Source: Pelobacter sp. UBA5610
Lineage (GTDB): Bacteria > Desulfobacterota > Desulfuromonadia > Desulfuromonadales > Syntrophotaleaceae
DNA length: 22,582 bases
Assembly (NCBI GenBank): GCA_002424645.1
Contig: DIKU01000082.1
Coordinates: 1 to 22,582 of the forward strand
Reading direction: 5' to 3'
Shown: positions 15,001 to 20,732 of the stretch, piece after piece
How positions within the stretch are numbered: position 1 is the stretch's first letter
Layout of the letters: every line of letters starts with the position of its first letter
The notes under the pieces: model-generated
The model's database searches: none
What the model was told of the DNA's origin: nothing
The model's input: only the letters and a program-made list of their open reading frames with translations
Position numbers and translations under genes: made by a program

Positions 15001-15665
15001 TTGAAAAATCGGTTTGGTTGATCGGTGGGGATGGTTGGGCTTATGACATCGGATATGGCGGACTGGATCATGTCCTTGCCTCCGGCCGTAACGTCAATGC
15101 CCTGGTCCTCGACACGGAAGTTTACTCCAATACCGGTGGACAGGCCAGTAAGGCAACTCCTCTCGGTGCCGTGGCGCAGTTTGCCGCCGGCGGTAAGCGC
15201 ATGGGTAAAAAAGATCTCGGTATGATATCCATGACCTACGGTAACATCTATGTCGCCCAGGTGTCTTTGGCTAATCCGGCCCAGGTGGTTAAGGCGTTTA
15301 TCGAAGCCGAAGCCTACAACGGTCCGTCCTTGATTCTGGCTTACAGCCACTGCATTGCCCACGGTATTAAAATGGCCGAAGCGGTGGATGCGTGCAAGAT
15401 GGCGGTTAATTGCGGACATTGGCCGCTGTATCGTTTCGATCCGACCCGTGTTGAGGAAGGGAAGAATCCCTTGCAGCTTGACAGCAAGGAACCGACCATC
15501 TCGTTTGAGGAATATGCTTATAGCGAAAATCGCTACAGGGTGTTGAAAAAAATTCAGCCCGAAGCGGCGGCCGCGCTTATGAAGCAGGCCAATCGCGATA
15601 CGGCCAGACGCTTCGATCTTTATCGAAAGTTGTCGGAAATGCCGGCTGATTGCGGCAAAAAATAA
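12084..15665 (+). CDS. nifJ: Pyruvate:ferredoxin (flavodoxin) oxidoreductase
   Basis: A 1193-residue one-chain, oxygen-sensitive enzyme that interconverts pyruvate + CoA with acetyl-CoA + CO2 and reduced ferredoxin in the cytoplasm. Order: N-terminal pyruvate-binding domain (MSRKMVTIDGNTAAAHVAHA, with ELQSEGGAVGAVHGAL), CoA-binding and domain III regions, the EKR linker, a two-cluster ferredoxin domain (Cys696/699/702/706 and Cys752/755/758/762), then the TPP domain with the proximal-cluster ligands CAGC (Cys826, Cys829), TGC (Cys854) and YSHC (near 1085), plus GGDGWAYDIG (near 981). The Cys spacing matches the Desulfovibrio africanus enzyme. The length is typical. An AAGGAGG site precedes the ATG, and the codon use looks like that of a highly expressed gene. 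It stands alone between terminators. In an acetogenic or syntrophic lifestyle it could run in either direction. Confidence 0.97.
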   Translation: MSRKMVTIDGNTAAAHVAHATNEVIAIYPITPSSNMGEISDAKSALNEANIWGTVPDVVELQSEGGAVGAVHGALQAGALTTTFTASQGLLLMVPNMFKIAGELTPTVFHVSARAIACQALSIFGDHSDVMATRSTGWALLASNNVQEVMDLALICQAATLESRVPFLHFFDGFRTSHEVQKVEELTKDDMRFMLNDDLVRAHRERALSPERPKIRGTSQNPDVYFQGRETVNAYYDKVPGILQAQMDKFAKRVGRQYSLVEYVGAPDAERVVVVMGSGADTVHELVEYLNARGEKIGVLKVRLFLPFPIEAFAQALPATVKKIAVLDRTKEPGSLGEPLYQAVRTALGEAMSDGLLTLKEYPTVVGGRYGLGSKEFTPSLVKAVFDNLSKDKPKNHFTVGIVDDVTGTNLVADPNFKLVHDGLYSAVFYGLGSDGTVGANKNSIKIIGETTDNNVQAYFVYDSKKAGSITTSHLRFGKQPIRAPYLIDSADFVACHNFFFLEKYDMLNKAKPGATFLLNSPYGKDEVWSQLPLEVQQTIIDKQLKFYVIDGVRLGNEIGLGARINVIMQTAFFAISNIIPLDMAIEQIKDAIVKSYGKRGEKVVNMNNQAIDVALANLHQVTVPSAADSTLMMKPPVGPHAPAFVKEVTAQIIANRGDDLPVSAIPADGTFPVATSQYEKRNIAINIPVWESDLCVQCGICSFVCPHATIRMKVFSPDQLAGAPETFKSCDAKGKELEGLKFSLQVAPEDCTGCGVCVHNCPAKSKEDASRKAINMAFQPPLRDQEAVNWDFFLALPDPDPSLFNRATVKGSQFLPPMFEFSGACAGCGETPFVKLLSQLFGDRLLAANATGCSSIYGGNLPTTPWTVRKDGLGPTWNNSLFEDCAEFGFGMRLAVDKFKVYANELLDKIMECASESCGAAKALMAEIKSADQSTQEGIEAQRQRVAKLKEILKGCDKDDAVQLLSVADYLVEKSVWLIGGDGWAYDIGYGGLDHVLASGRNVNALVLDTEVYSNTGGQASKATPLGAVAQFAAGGKRMGKKDLGMISMTYGNIYVAQVSLANPAQVVKAFIEAEAYNGPSLILAYSHCIAHGIKMAEAVDACKMAVNCGHWPLYRFDPTRVEEGKNPLQLDSKEPTISFEEYAYSENRYRVLKKIQPEAAAALMKQANRDTARRFDLYRKLSEMPADCGKK

Positions 15666-15681
15666 TAGATGGTTTGAAAAG

Positions 15682-15714
15682 ACTCCCGGCGAATTTCTGT
15701 CGGGAGTTTTTTTT
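15682..15714 (+). terminator. Rho-independent terminator after nifJ
   Basis: ACTCCCGGC (15682-15690) pairs with GTCGGGAGT (15699-15707) with one G-U pair and an eight-base loop, followed by an eight-T run that includes the last stem base. Confidence 0.9.
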
Positions 15715-15820
15715 CGGTTAACGATCGGCGTGCCGGCTCCCTTGTTGGGCATATTTTTGCATCTAGTCGTGTGGAAGTGCGGTCGTGTCGTAGGCAGATG
15801 TATGTGAAAATTCAAATGTC

Positions 15821-15849
15821 TTGATCGTCAACGGCATAGATGATATAAA
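15821..15849 (+). promoter_or_regulatory. Sigma-70 promoter of mglBA
   Basis: TTGATC (15821-15826), a 17-base spacer, then TATAAA (15844-15849), five of six at the -10. Transcription from about 15856 would give a 31-base leader to the ATG at 15887. It also argues against a translation start upstream of 15887. Confidence 0.7.
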
Positions 15850-15886
15850 AACGTTTGGTTTAGACACTTATCCTGGGAGCACAGGC

Positions 15887-16384
15887 ATGTTAGGTTACCA
15901 GTCCTCGTTAGTCATGTATGATGAGGAATATCAGCGGATCGTTGAAATTGCAGACAAATTGCTGCGTGAATCAAACGCCAAAGCGGTATTCCTGGTCGAT
16001 CGTAATGGACAACTGATTGCCGCAACAGGCGAGACGGAGCACTTGGACACCACAAGCCTCGCATCTCTGACTGCCGGTAATATCGCGGCTACCGGAGGTT
16101 TGGCCAAGCTTATCGGTGAAAAAGAATTCTCCATTTTGTTTCATGAGGGTGAAAAAGATAATATTCACATCTCCATCGTCGGTGGGCGGGTTATTCTTGT
16201 GGTTATCTTCGATCAGCGAAGTTCCCTGGGCCTGGTGCGCTTGCGTGTCAAGAAGGGCAGTGAGGATTTTGACCGAACGATGGAAGAGCTTGATCGTAAA
16301 TCGGCGGAGGAGGCAGGTAGTGGCGGTCCGCAGAATCCTTTTGCGGAAATTACCGATGACGATATCGACAATCTCTTTCGGTAA
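15887..16384 (+). CDS. mglB: MglB, roadblock/LC7 partner of the MglA GTPase
   Basis: A 165-residue cytoplasmic roadblock-domain protein. In Myxococcus, MglB is the GTPase-activating partner of MglA and marks the lagging pole. Recognisable blocks are AKAVFLVDRNGQLIAATG (31-48), DTTSLASLTAGN (54-65), GGLAKLIGEKEF (70-81), FHEGEKDNIHISIVGGRV (85-102) and DQRSSLGLVRLRVKK (109-123), all very close to Myxococcus MglB. The acidic C-terminal tail ends FAEITDDDIDNLF, the part that in Myxococcus contacts MglA. The ATG at 15887 has GGGAG about nine bases upstream; the in-frame TTG at 15821 coincides with the promoter -35 and is rejected. mglA follows after 14 bases, so the pair is one operon. Confidence 0.93.
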   Translation: MLGYQSSLVMYDEEYQRIVEIADKLLRESNAKAVFLVDRNGQLIAATGETEHLDTTSLASLTAGNIAATGGLAKLIGEKEFSILFHEGEKDNIHISIVGGRVILVVIFDQRSSLGLVRLRVKKGSEDFDRTMEELDRKSAEEAGSGGPQNPFAEITDDDIDNLFR

Positions 16385-16398
16385 CAGGGTGGCAACGA

Positions 16399-16989
16399 AT
16401 GGCTTTCATCAACTATGCTGCACGTGAGATAAATTGCAAGATCGTTTATTACGGCCCCGGTCTATGTGGCAAAACCACCAATTTGCAAACGATATATCAA
16501 CGGACTTCTCCCGATGCCCGGGGCAAGATGATTTCGCTTGCTACGGAAACAGAGAGGACCTTGTTTTTTGACTTTTTGCCGTTGGCGTTGGGTGATATTC
16601 GCGGGTTTAAGACCCGGTTCCATCTTTACACGGTGCCCGGTCAGGTTTTTTACGATGCGTCACGCAAGCTTATCCTTAAGGGGGTAGACGGTGTTGTGTT
16701 TGTTGCCGATTCGCAGGAGGAGCGACTTGACGCAAATATCGAGAGTTTGGAGAATCTGAAGGATAATCTTGAAGAACAGGGTTATGATCTGGAAAAGATT
16801 CCGTTTGTTATTCAGTACAACAAGCGCGATCTTCCGAATCAGAGTCCTCTCGAGGAACTCCAGGAGCTCCTTAACCCGGATCAGGTTCCGGAATTTGAGG
16901 CTTGCGCTCTTACCGGCGAAGGGGTCTTTGAGACCCTCAAGGCGGTCGCCAAGCAAATTCTCATTGAGCTCAAAAAGGGGCGTCGCTAG
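16399..16989 (+). CDS. mglA: MglA, Ras-like polarity GTPase
   Basis: A 196-residue small GTPase that sets front-rear polarity and recruits motility machines in Myxococcus. The P-loop is GPGLCGKTT (19-27). The switch I region is ATETERTLFFDFLP (49-62), the G3 motif is TVPGQ (78-82) with Thr78 in place of the usual Asp (a hallmark of MglA), and the guanine-specificity motif is NKRD (141-144). Length and sequence match Myxococcus MglA closely, so a GTP-bound polar switch controlled by MglB is well supported by family knowledge. The start is 14 bases after the mglB stop, with a weak AGGGTGG element. The MSHA-type pilus cluster lies about 1.1 kb downstream and type IV pili are known MglA clients, so the pilus is a plausible target here. 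Confidence 0.94.
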   Translation: MAFINYAAREINCKIVYYGPGLCGKTTNLQTIYQRTSPDARGKMISLATETERTLFFDFLPLALGDIRGFKTRFHLYTVPGQVFYDASRKLILKGVDGVVFVADSQEERLDANIESLENLKDNLEEQGYDLEKIPFVIQYNKRDLPNQSPLEELQELLNPDQVPEFEACALTGEGVFETLKAVAKQILIELKKGRR

Positions 16990-17034
16990 TTCTGTTCTTA
17001 TTGCAGATTTTTTGTGTTTGCCACGTTGGAAAAT

Positions 17035-17065
17035 AATGGCCTGTCGAAGATTTCGGCAGGCCATT
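17035..17065. terminator. Hairpin between convergent mglA and the minus-strand endopeptidase gene
   Basis: AATGGCCTG (17035-17043) pairs perfectly with CAGGCCATT (17057-17065) and the stem extends inward by three more pairs (one G-U). On the minus strand it is followed by ATTTTCC, on the plus strand by a poor T-run. It probably ends the minus-strand gene and may stop mglA transcripts weakly. Confidence 0.6.
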
Positions 17066-17158
17066 CGTGATTATGGCGTTCTGACGGCAAGGGGCAGTGT
17101 CGAGCAGAGAACGGTTCTTTTTTGCGTGTGCGAGGTGGATATTATCCGTGGTACAGGG

Positions 17159-17695
17159 TTACCAGTACCGCACCCTGCCGGTATCGACATGCACGAAATT
17201 GGAGTTGGGGTAGTAGCCAACTCCCCCCCCTTTCATGGCTACCGCGGTTTTCCGGAGTTTGGACAGGGGGCATCCGGGCAGTCGGATATCTATAGCTTGC
17301 CCCTCCATGTGTAAACTGCGCTTGGCGACACCGCTGGAGTGATTTTGGAGGTTACGATTTGTCGCGGGGGATCGATATCCTGAGATAATCTCAAAGGGGG
17401 CGTCAACGGGGATTTTGCTACGCATGGCATGGAGAATGTCCAGCAGGTTCGGATCGATGACTTTAACTTCATTGGTCCGGTGGTCCCGGAGCAGGTAGTT
17501 GATCTGTTGCAGCGTTTCAGGCAGGTACGATCCCTTTTCCCAGTAGACGGCCTGGTGAAGATGTTCCCCTGTATGTGTATTGTAAAGCGACAGGGTGCGT
17601 TCAGCAACGCCGGGAAACTTTGCCAGGGCTGGCCATGGGGCAAGTATGGCCCCGGCGGCAGTCAGGCTCATTTTTAAAAAATATCTTCGATTCAT
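17159..17695 (-). CDS. MepK/YcbK-type murein endopeptidase (DUF882, M15 family)
   Basis: A 178-residue exported peptidase. The N-terminus is Tat-like: MNRRYFLKMSLTAAGAILAP with a twin Arg and an ALA cleavage site near 25. The mature part is an M15-type zinc peptidase: ISGYRSPATNRNL (104-116), the SLHMEGQAIDIRLPG motif with zinc ligands His129 and Asp136, and the closing FVHVDTGRVRYW with the third ligand His169. Relatives (E. coli MepK) cut peptide cross-links in peptidoglycan in the periplasm. I chose the ATG at 17695 because it begins the signal peptide; the frame is open about 30 residues further upstream without family similarity, and no good ribosome-binding site is seen. A run of eight G on the coding strand lies shortly before the last ligand. 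It faces mglA and diverges from the msh cluster. Confidence 0.88.
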   Translation of the reverse strand: MNRRYFLKMSLTAAGAILAPWPALAKFPGVAERTLSLYNTHTGEHLHQAVYWEKGSYLPETLQQINYLLRDHRTNEVKVIDPNLLDILHAMRSKIPVDAPFEIISGYRSPATNRNLQNHSSGVAKRSLHMEGQAIDIRLPGCPLSKLRKTAVAMKGGGVGYYPNSNFVHVDTGRVRYW

Positions 17696-18109
17696 ATTTG
17701 TTTGTTTATTTCGAGGTAGAGAGGCCCACTGTCGAGATGAATTTATGGATTGGTGGTTGCGCTGCAGAACATGTGCCAATGGCATGTAGCTCGTCCAGGG
17801 CAGAAACCAACGCAGGATAGCAGATCTAGTGCAATTTTTTCAAACAAAATTTCCTTAAAAATCAATTAGGTAAGGACGCTAAAGATGTTTTTTGCCGGGG
17901 AAGGATCTGTGCGAAGTCCTCTTTTGTGACAATACTTGACAGTTTTATGCGGCTAAATGGCTAAAAACGATTATTTTCCTTGATGATAACTTCAAAAATA
18001 AATAGTATGACCGGGCTTGTTTTGGTTAATGAGTTGTTTATGGTTTGAGGCCAAAGGCTGTATTGCCGGGCAGAATTTTGACAGTGCATTATTTTTATCA
18101 GGGGGGGCT
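17696..18109. other. 414-base AT-rich gap between divergent endopeptidase and msh genes
   Basis: No credible gene. This is the divergent control region of two units. It holds the msh promoter candidate listed separately, a TTGACA at 17936-17941 without a good -10, and, on the minus strand, TTGAAA with an 18-base spacer to TATCCT (17819-17814), a possible promoter for the endopeptidase gene. A small imperfect inverted repeat (ACAT-GT-GCC / GGC-ATGT) lies at 17769-17787. The high AT content contrasts with the flanking genes. Confidence 0.4.
17980..18008 (+). promoter_or_regulatory. Candidate promoter of the msh operon
   Basis: TTGATG (17980-17985), a 17-base AT-rich spacer, then TAGTAT (18003-18008), each four of six to consensus. 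The transcript would begin near 18015, about 95 bases before the mshI start. No convincing sigma-54 element was seen. Confidence 0.35.
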
Positions 18110-19066
18110 GTGAAGATTTTCGGTGGAAAATCGTCGTCGACCGGTGGTACGACCGGGATTTCCCTCGAAGAGAGCGGGGTTGGCCTGGTACATCTCACAG
18201 GTATGCAGGATAAGCCTGTTTTGGTCGGCTGCGAATTTTTTGAGGGGGAGGCGATTGACTGCGAAGAACGCCTGCAGGAGGAAGTCAAGCGTAGGGGGTG
18301 GGTGCGAAGTCGTGGTGTAGGCGTTATCGGTTTCGGTTCTTATGGCCTTTTTCAGATTGCCCCTCCGGCTGTTCCCGATGCTGAATTGCGCGATGCCGTT
18401 CGTTGGCAGGTCAAGGATTTGATCGATTACCCCTTGGATGAAGCTATCGTCGATGTTTTTCGCGTGGGGGTTGATAATCGCCGCGAAGGCGCCAAAAATG
18501 CTTATGTTGTTGCCGCCAGAGAATCTGTTGTGCAAAAACAGGCTGGTTTGATGCGCCATGCCCGTCTTAAAATCGATGCCATCGATATTCCCGAGCTATC
18601 GTTAAGAAATATTGCCGCGCGGCTGCCTGAAGATGCGCGTGGCGTGTCCCTGCTTTATCTTGGAGACGATCAGGGGGTGATCATTGTCTGTCGGGGAGGG
18701 CGGTTGCAATTGGCCCGGGATATCCCTTTCGGCACCTCCTCTTTGTCCGGTGAAGCAGCTAGCCTGGAGGCAGGCGGGTTTGATGAGACCCAGGAACGTC
18801 TCAGCCTTCTCGCGCTCGATATTCAGCGTTCCCTCGATTTTTACGAAAGCAGCTTTCGACAGACACCTGTCGCTGCCCTCTATCTGCTCCCCACCGCAAC
18901 GCCACTTCCGGAACTTTTACCCGCATTGCAGGCACGTCTCGGTACTCCGGTGAAATCTTTCGTCCTTGGCGAAATCATTTCCGGCGAGGGACAGGATCTG
19001 GAAACAGCCGAACGTTGTTTGCTGGCTGTCGGGGCCGCTTTGCGAAATGACCGGGAGGGGCTATGA
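18110..19066 (+). CDS. mshI: MshI/PilM-like pilus assembly protein
   Basis: A 318-residue protein of the PilM/MshI group, an actin-fold cytoplasmic component that docks to the N-terminal tail of the PilN-like protein. The visible pattern is an N-terminal strand block (GISLEESGVGLVHLTG), the DAVRWQVKDLIDYPLDEAIVDVFRV segment characteristic of MshI (in parts), then VVAARESVVQKQAGLMRHARLKI, and a C-terminal ERLSLLALDIQRSLDFYE helix. There is no signal peptide or membrane segment. I chose the GTG at 18110 because VKIFGGKSS followed by the first strand fits the family start and a long G-run (18101-18107) precedes it. An in-frame start at 18017 would add 31 unrelated residues. Its stop overlaps the next start (ATGA), with GGGAGGGG just before it. 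Confidence 0.85.
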   Translation: MKIFGGKSSSTGGTTGISLEESGVGLVHLTGMQDKPVLVGCEFFEGEAIDCEERLQEEVKRRGWVRSRGVGVIGFGSYGLFQIAPPAVPDAELRDAVRWQVKDLIDYPLDEAIVDVFRVGVDNRREGAKNAYVVAARESVVQKQAGLMRHARLKIDAIDIPELSLRNIAARLPEDARGVSLLYLGDDQGVIIVCRGGRLQLARDIPFGTSSLSGEAASLEAGGFDETQERLSLLALDIQRSLDFYESSFRQTPVAALYLLPTATPLPELLPALQARLGTPVKSFVLGEIISGEGQDLETAERCLLAVGAALRNDREGL

Positions 19067-19668
19067 ATCAGCAGGTCAACCTCTATCAGCTGGCTTTGTT
19101 TGAAAGGAAAGAACCCCTTTCGGCTGCTATGATGTTCATAATCCTGGCAGGGGTTGGCGTACTCGCGCTGCTCGTCGGAGCCTTATGCTTATGGCGGGTC
19201 TCCGTGCTTGAGTCCAACCTTGCTCTTTCTCAGTCACGCCAGGCTGCGGCATTGCAGCGTATCGGTGAATATCAACGTCAGTATCCACCCCGAGCGGCCG
19301 ATCCGGTCCTTGCTCGCAAGGTTGAAAAAATGATCGGCGAGCGACAGGCGCGTATGGCTTTGCTGGATTTGTTGACCAGCGGTCAGACGGGTAACAGCGG
19401 GGGTTTTTCCGGACACCTTGAGGGCTTGGCCCGCGAAGACCTTCCCACGGTGTGGTTGCGCCACATTCGGCTTAGTGCCGGAGGGCACAATCTCCTGCTT
19501 GAGGGAAGTACCACGCGGGCAGCCGATGTGCCGCTTTACCTGCAAGGCCTGAATCGTCAACAGGATTACGCCGGGCGTGAGTTTAGTCACCTGCAGTTGA
19601 CGCAATCTGAAGATAATCGCCAGATCATCGATTTCCTGTTGCAAACCACCCAAGAGGAAAAACCATGA
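19063..19668 (+). CDS. PilN-like inner-membrane pilus assembly protein (MshI2 type)
   Basis: A 201-residue bitopic protein. It opens with MNQQVNLYQLALFERKEPLS, the short cytoplasmic INLY-type tail that in PilN binds PilM. One transmembrane helix (about 22-46) and a coiled-coil stretch (about 50-90) follow, then a small periplasmic domain of ferredoxin-like type (LPTVWLRHIRLSAGGHNLLLEG and so on). It should sit in the inner-membrane alignment complex together with MshI and MshJ. It overlaps mshI and mshJ by ATGA at both ends, so three consecutive genes are translationally coupled. Gene naming varies between genomes (pilN, mshI2), so I give no symbol. Confidence 0.82.
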   Translation: MNQQVNLYQLALFERKEPLSAAMMFIILAGVGVLALLVGALCLWRVSVLESNLALSQSRQAAALQRIGEYQRQYPPRAADPVLARKVEKMIGERQARMALLDLLTSGQTGNSGGFSGHLEGLAREDLPTVWLRHIRLSAGGHNLLLEGSTTRAADVPLYLQGLNRQQDYAGREFSHLQLTQSEDNRQIIDFLLQTTQEEKP

Positions 19669-20342
19669 GGGAATTAGGACTCCGTTTCCGTCAATGGACC
19701 GCCTGGCTCGACAAACGCAGCCTGCGGGAAAGGGTTTTGCTGCTTGTCGTAGTTGTGGCGGTCGCAGGTTTTGTTGCCGATGTCTTGTTCTTTCATCCCC
19801 AGGGGATAAAGCGTCGCCAGCTGCACGAACAAATTACCGCGATGAATACTGCTGCGGCCGACCTGGATCGGCAAGCAGAAGCTGTTAAGGCGCGTGGCCA
19901 GCAAGATCCTGATCGGGAACCGCGTGCTCGCCAGCAACAGTTGCAAGCGGAGTTGGATCAGCTTGACGTGCGACTCAAGGCATTGACCGTTGATCTTATT
20001 TCACCGCGCGATATGGCCGAGGTTTTGCGTGAGTTGTTGACCCGTCAGGCAGGCATGAAGCTCGTACGTCTCGAAAACTTGCCCCCGGTCGAATTACTGC
20101 CGGCTTCAGGAGATGATGCCGAGGAGGATGGCGAGGAACGGTCCAATCTTTATCGTCATCCCGTGCATATCGTGATATCCGGAACGTATCTGCAAGCGAT
20201 CGATTATTTGCGGGATCTGGAAAAATTGCCGCGGAAATTGTTTTGGGATGAACTTGAGATCGTGGTGGGCGACTATCCTCAAACTGAAATATCCCTGACG
20301 GTGTATACCCTCAGTGTCAGAAAGGGGTGGATCGGTGTATAA
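19665..20342 (+). CDS. mshJ: MshJ/PilO-like pilus assembly protein
   Basis: A 225-residue inner-membrane protein with an N-terminal cytoplasmic tail carrying SLRERVLLLVV, one transmembrane helix (about 24-44), a long coiled coil (about 48-105, QLHEQITAMNTAAADLDRQA in part) and a C-terminal periplasmic domain with YLQAIDYLRDLEKLPRKLFW and the terminal SLTVYTLSVRKGWIGV. The pattern and the closing WIGV are typical of MshJ. It should pair with the PilN-like protein in the same way PilO pairs with PilN. Its last eight bases overlap the mshK start. Confidence 0.87.
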   Translation: MRELGLRFRQWTAWLDKRSLRERVLLLVVVVAVAGFVADVLFFHPQGIKRRQLHEQITAMNTAAADLDRQAEAVKARGQQDPDREPRARQQQLQAELDQLDVRLKALTVDLISPRDMAEVLRELLTRQAGMKLVRLENLPPVELLPASGDDAEEDGEERSNLYRHPVHIVISGTYLQAIDYLRDLEKLPRKLFWDELEIVVGDYPQTEISLTVYTLSVRKGWIGV

Positions 20343-20709
20343 CCGGCAAAAACGCTGGATGGTCACACATGCGGCTTTGTTATTTTTTTGTTTAGGCTGT
20401 GTCTCTTTAGCTTACGCTCTGCAACCGTTGTCCGATCCGACCAGACCGGTTGGTGTGTCTGGTGCAGGTGTGGCTGTGGGGATTTCTGCACCGAAAACCA
20501 TAAAGTGGAAACTTACTTCGACTTTGATTTCACCGCAAAGACAGGTTGCCGTCATCAATGGCCGGGTCGTGAAGGTCGGGCAGGAAATTGATGGGGCAAA
20601 ACTGGTGGTTGTGAAGCCCGGAAGTGCCATGTTGCACCATGCCGGGAAAACGATTCAACTGAAGCTGATTTCCGGCACCGTGAAACATGCGGCCGTGCCG
20701 GTGCCTTGA
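20335..20709 (+). CDS. mshK: MshK/PilP-like pilus assembly protein
   Basis: A 124-residue exported protein. The first 29 residues form a signal peptide (MYNRQKRW, a hydrophobic core ALLFFCLGCVSLAYA). The mature part begins with LSDPTRPVG, the DPTRP motif of MshK/PilP-type linkers, followed by a small beta domain (LTSTLISPQRQVAVINGRVVKVG, in parts, and KTIQLKLISG). It is expected to link the inner-membrane complex to the secretin MshL in the periplasm. I chose the GTG at 20335 because AAAGGGG (20321-20327) lies seven bases upstream; another GTG at 20314 would put charged residues in front without benefit. It overlaps mshJ by eight bases. Confidence 0.83.
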   Translation: MYNRQKRWMVTHAALLFFCLGCVSLAYALQPLSDPTRPVGVSGAGVAVGISAPKTIKWKLTSTLISPQRQVAVINGRVVKVGQEIDGAKLVVVKPGSAMLHHAGKTIQLKLISGTVKHAAVPVP

Positions 20710-20732
20710 AGCGAGGACACGTGCGAAATCTG

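Noticed and set aside
12570..15815. A 1081-residue open frame on the minus strand opposite nifJ
   Set aside because: It is in exact codon register with nifJ, has no ribosome-binding site or recognisable domain, and its openness follows from nifJ codon choice. nifJ itself is unmistakable.
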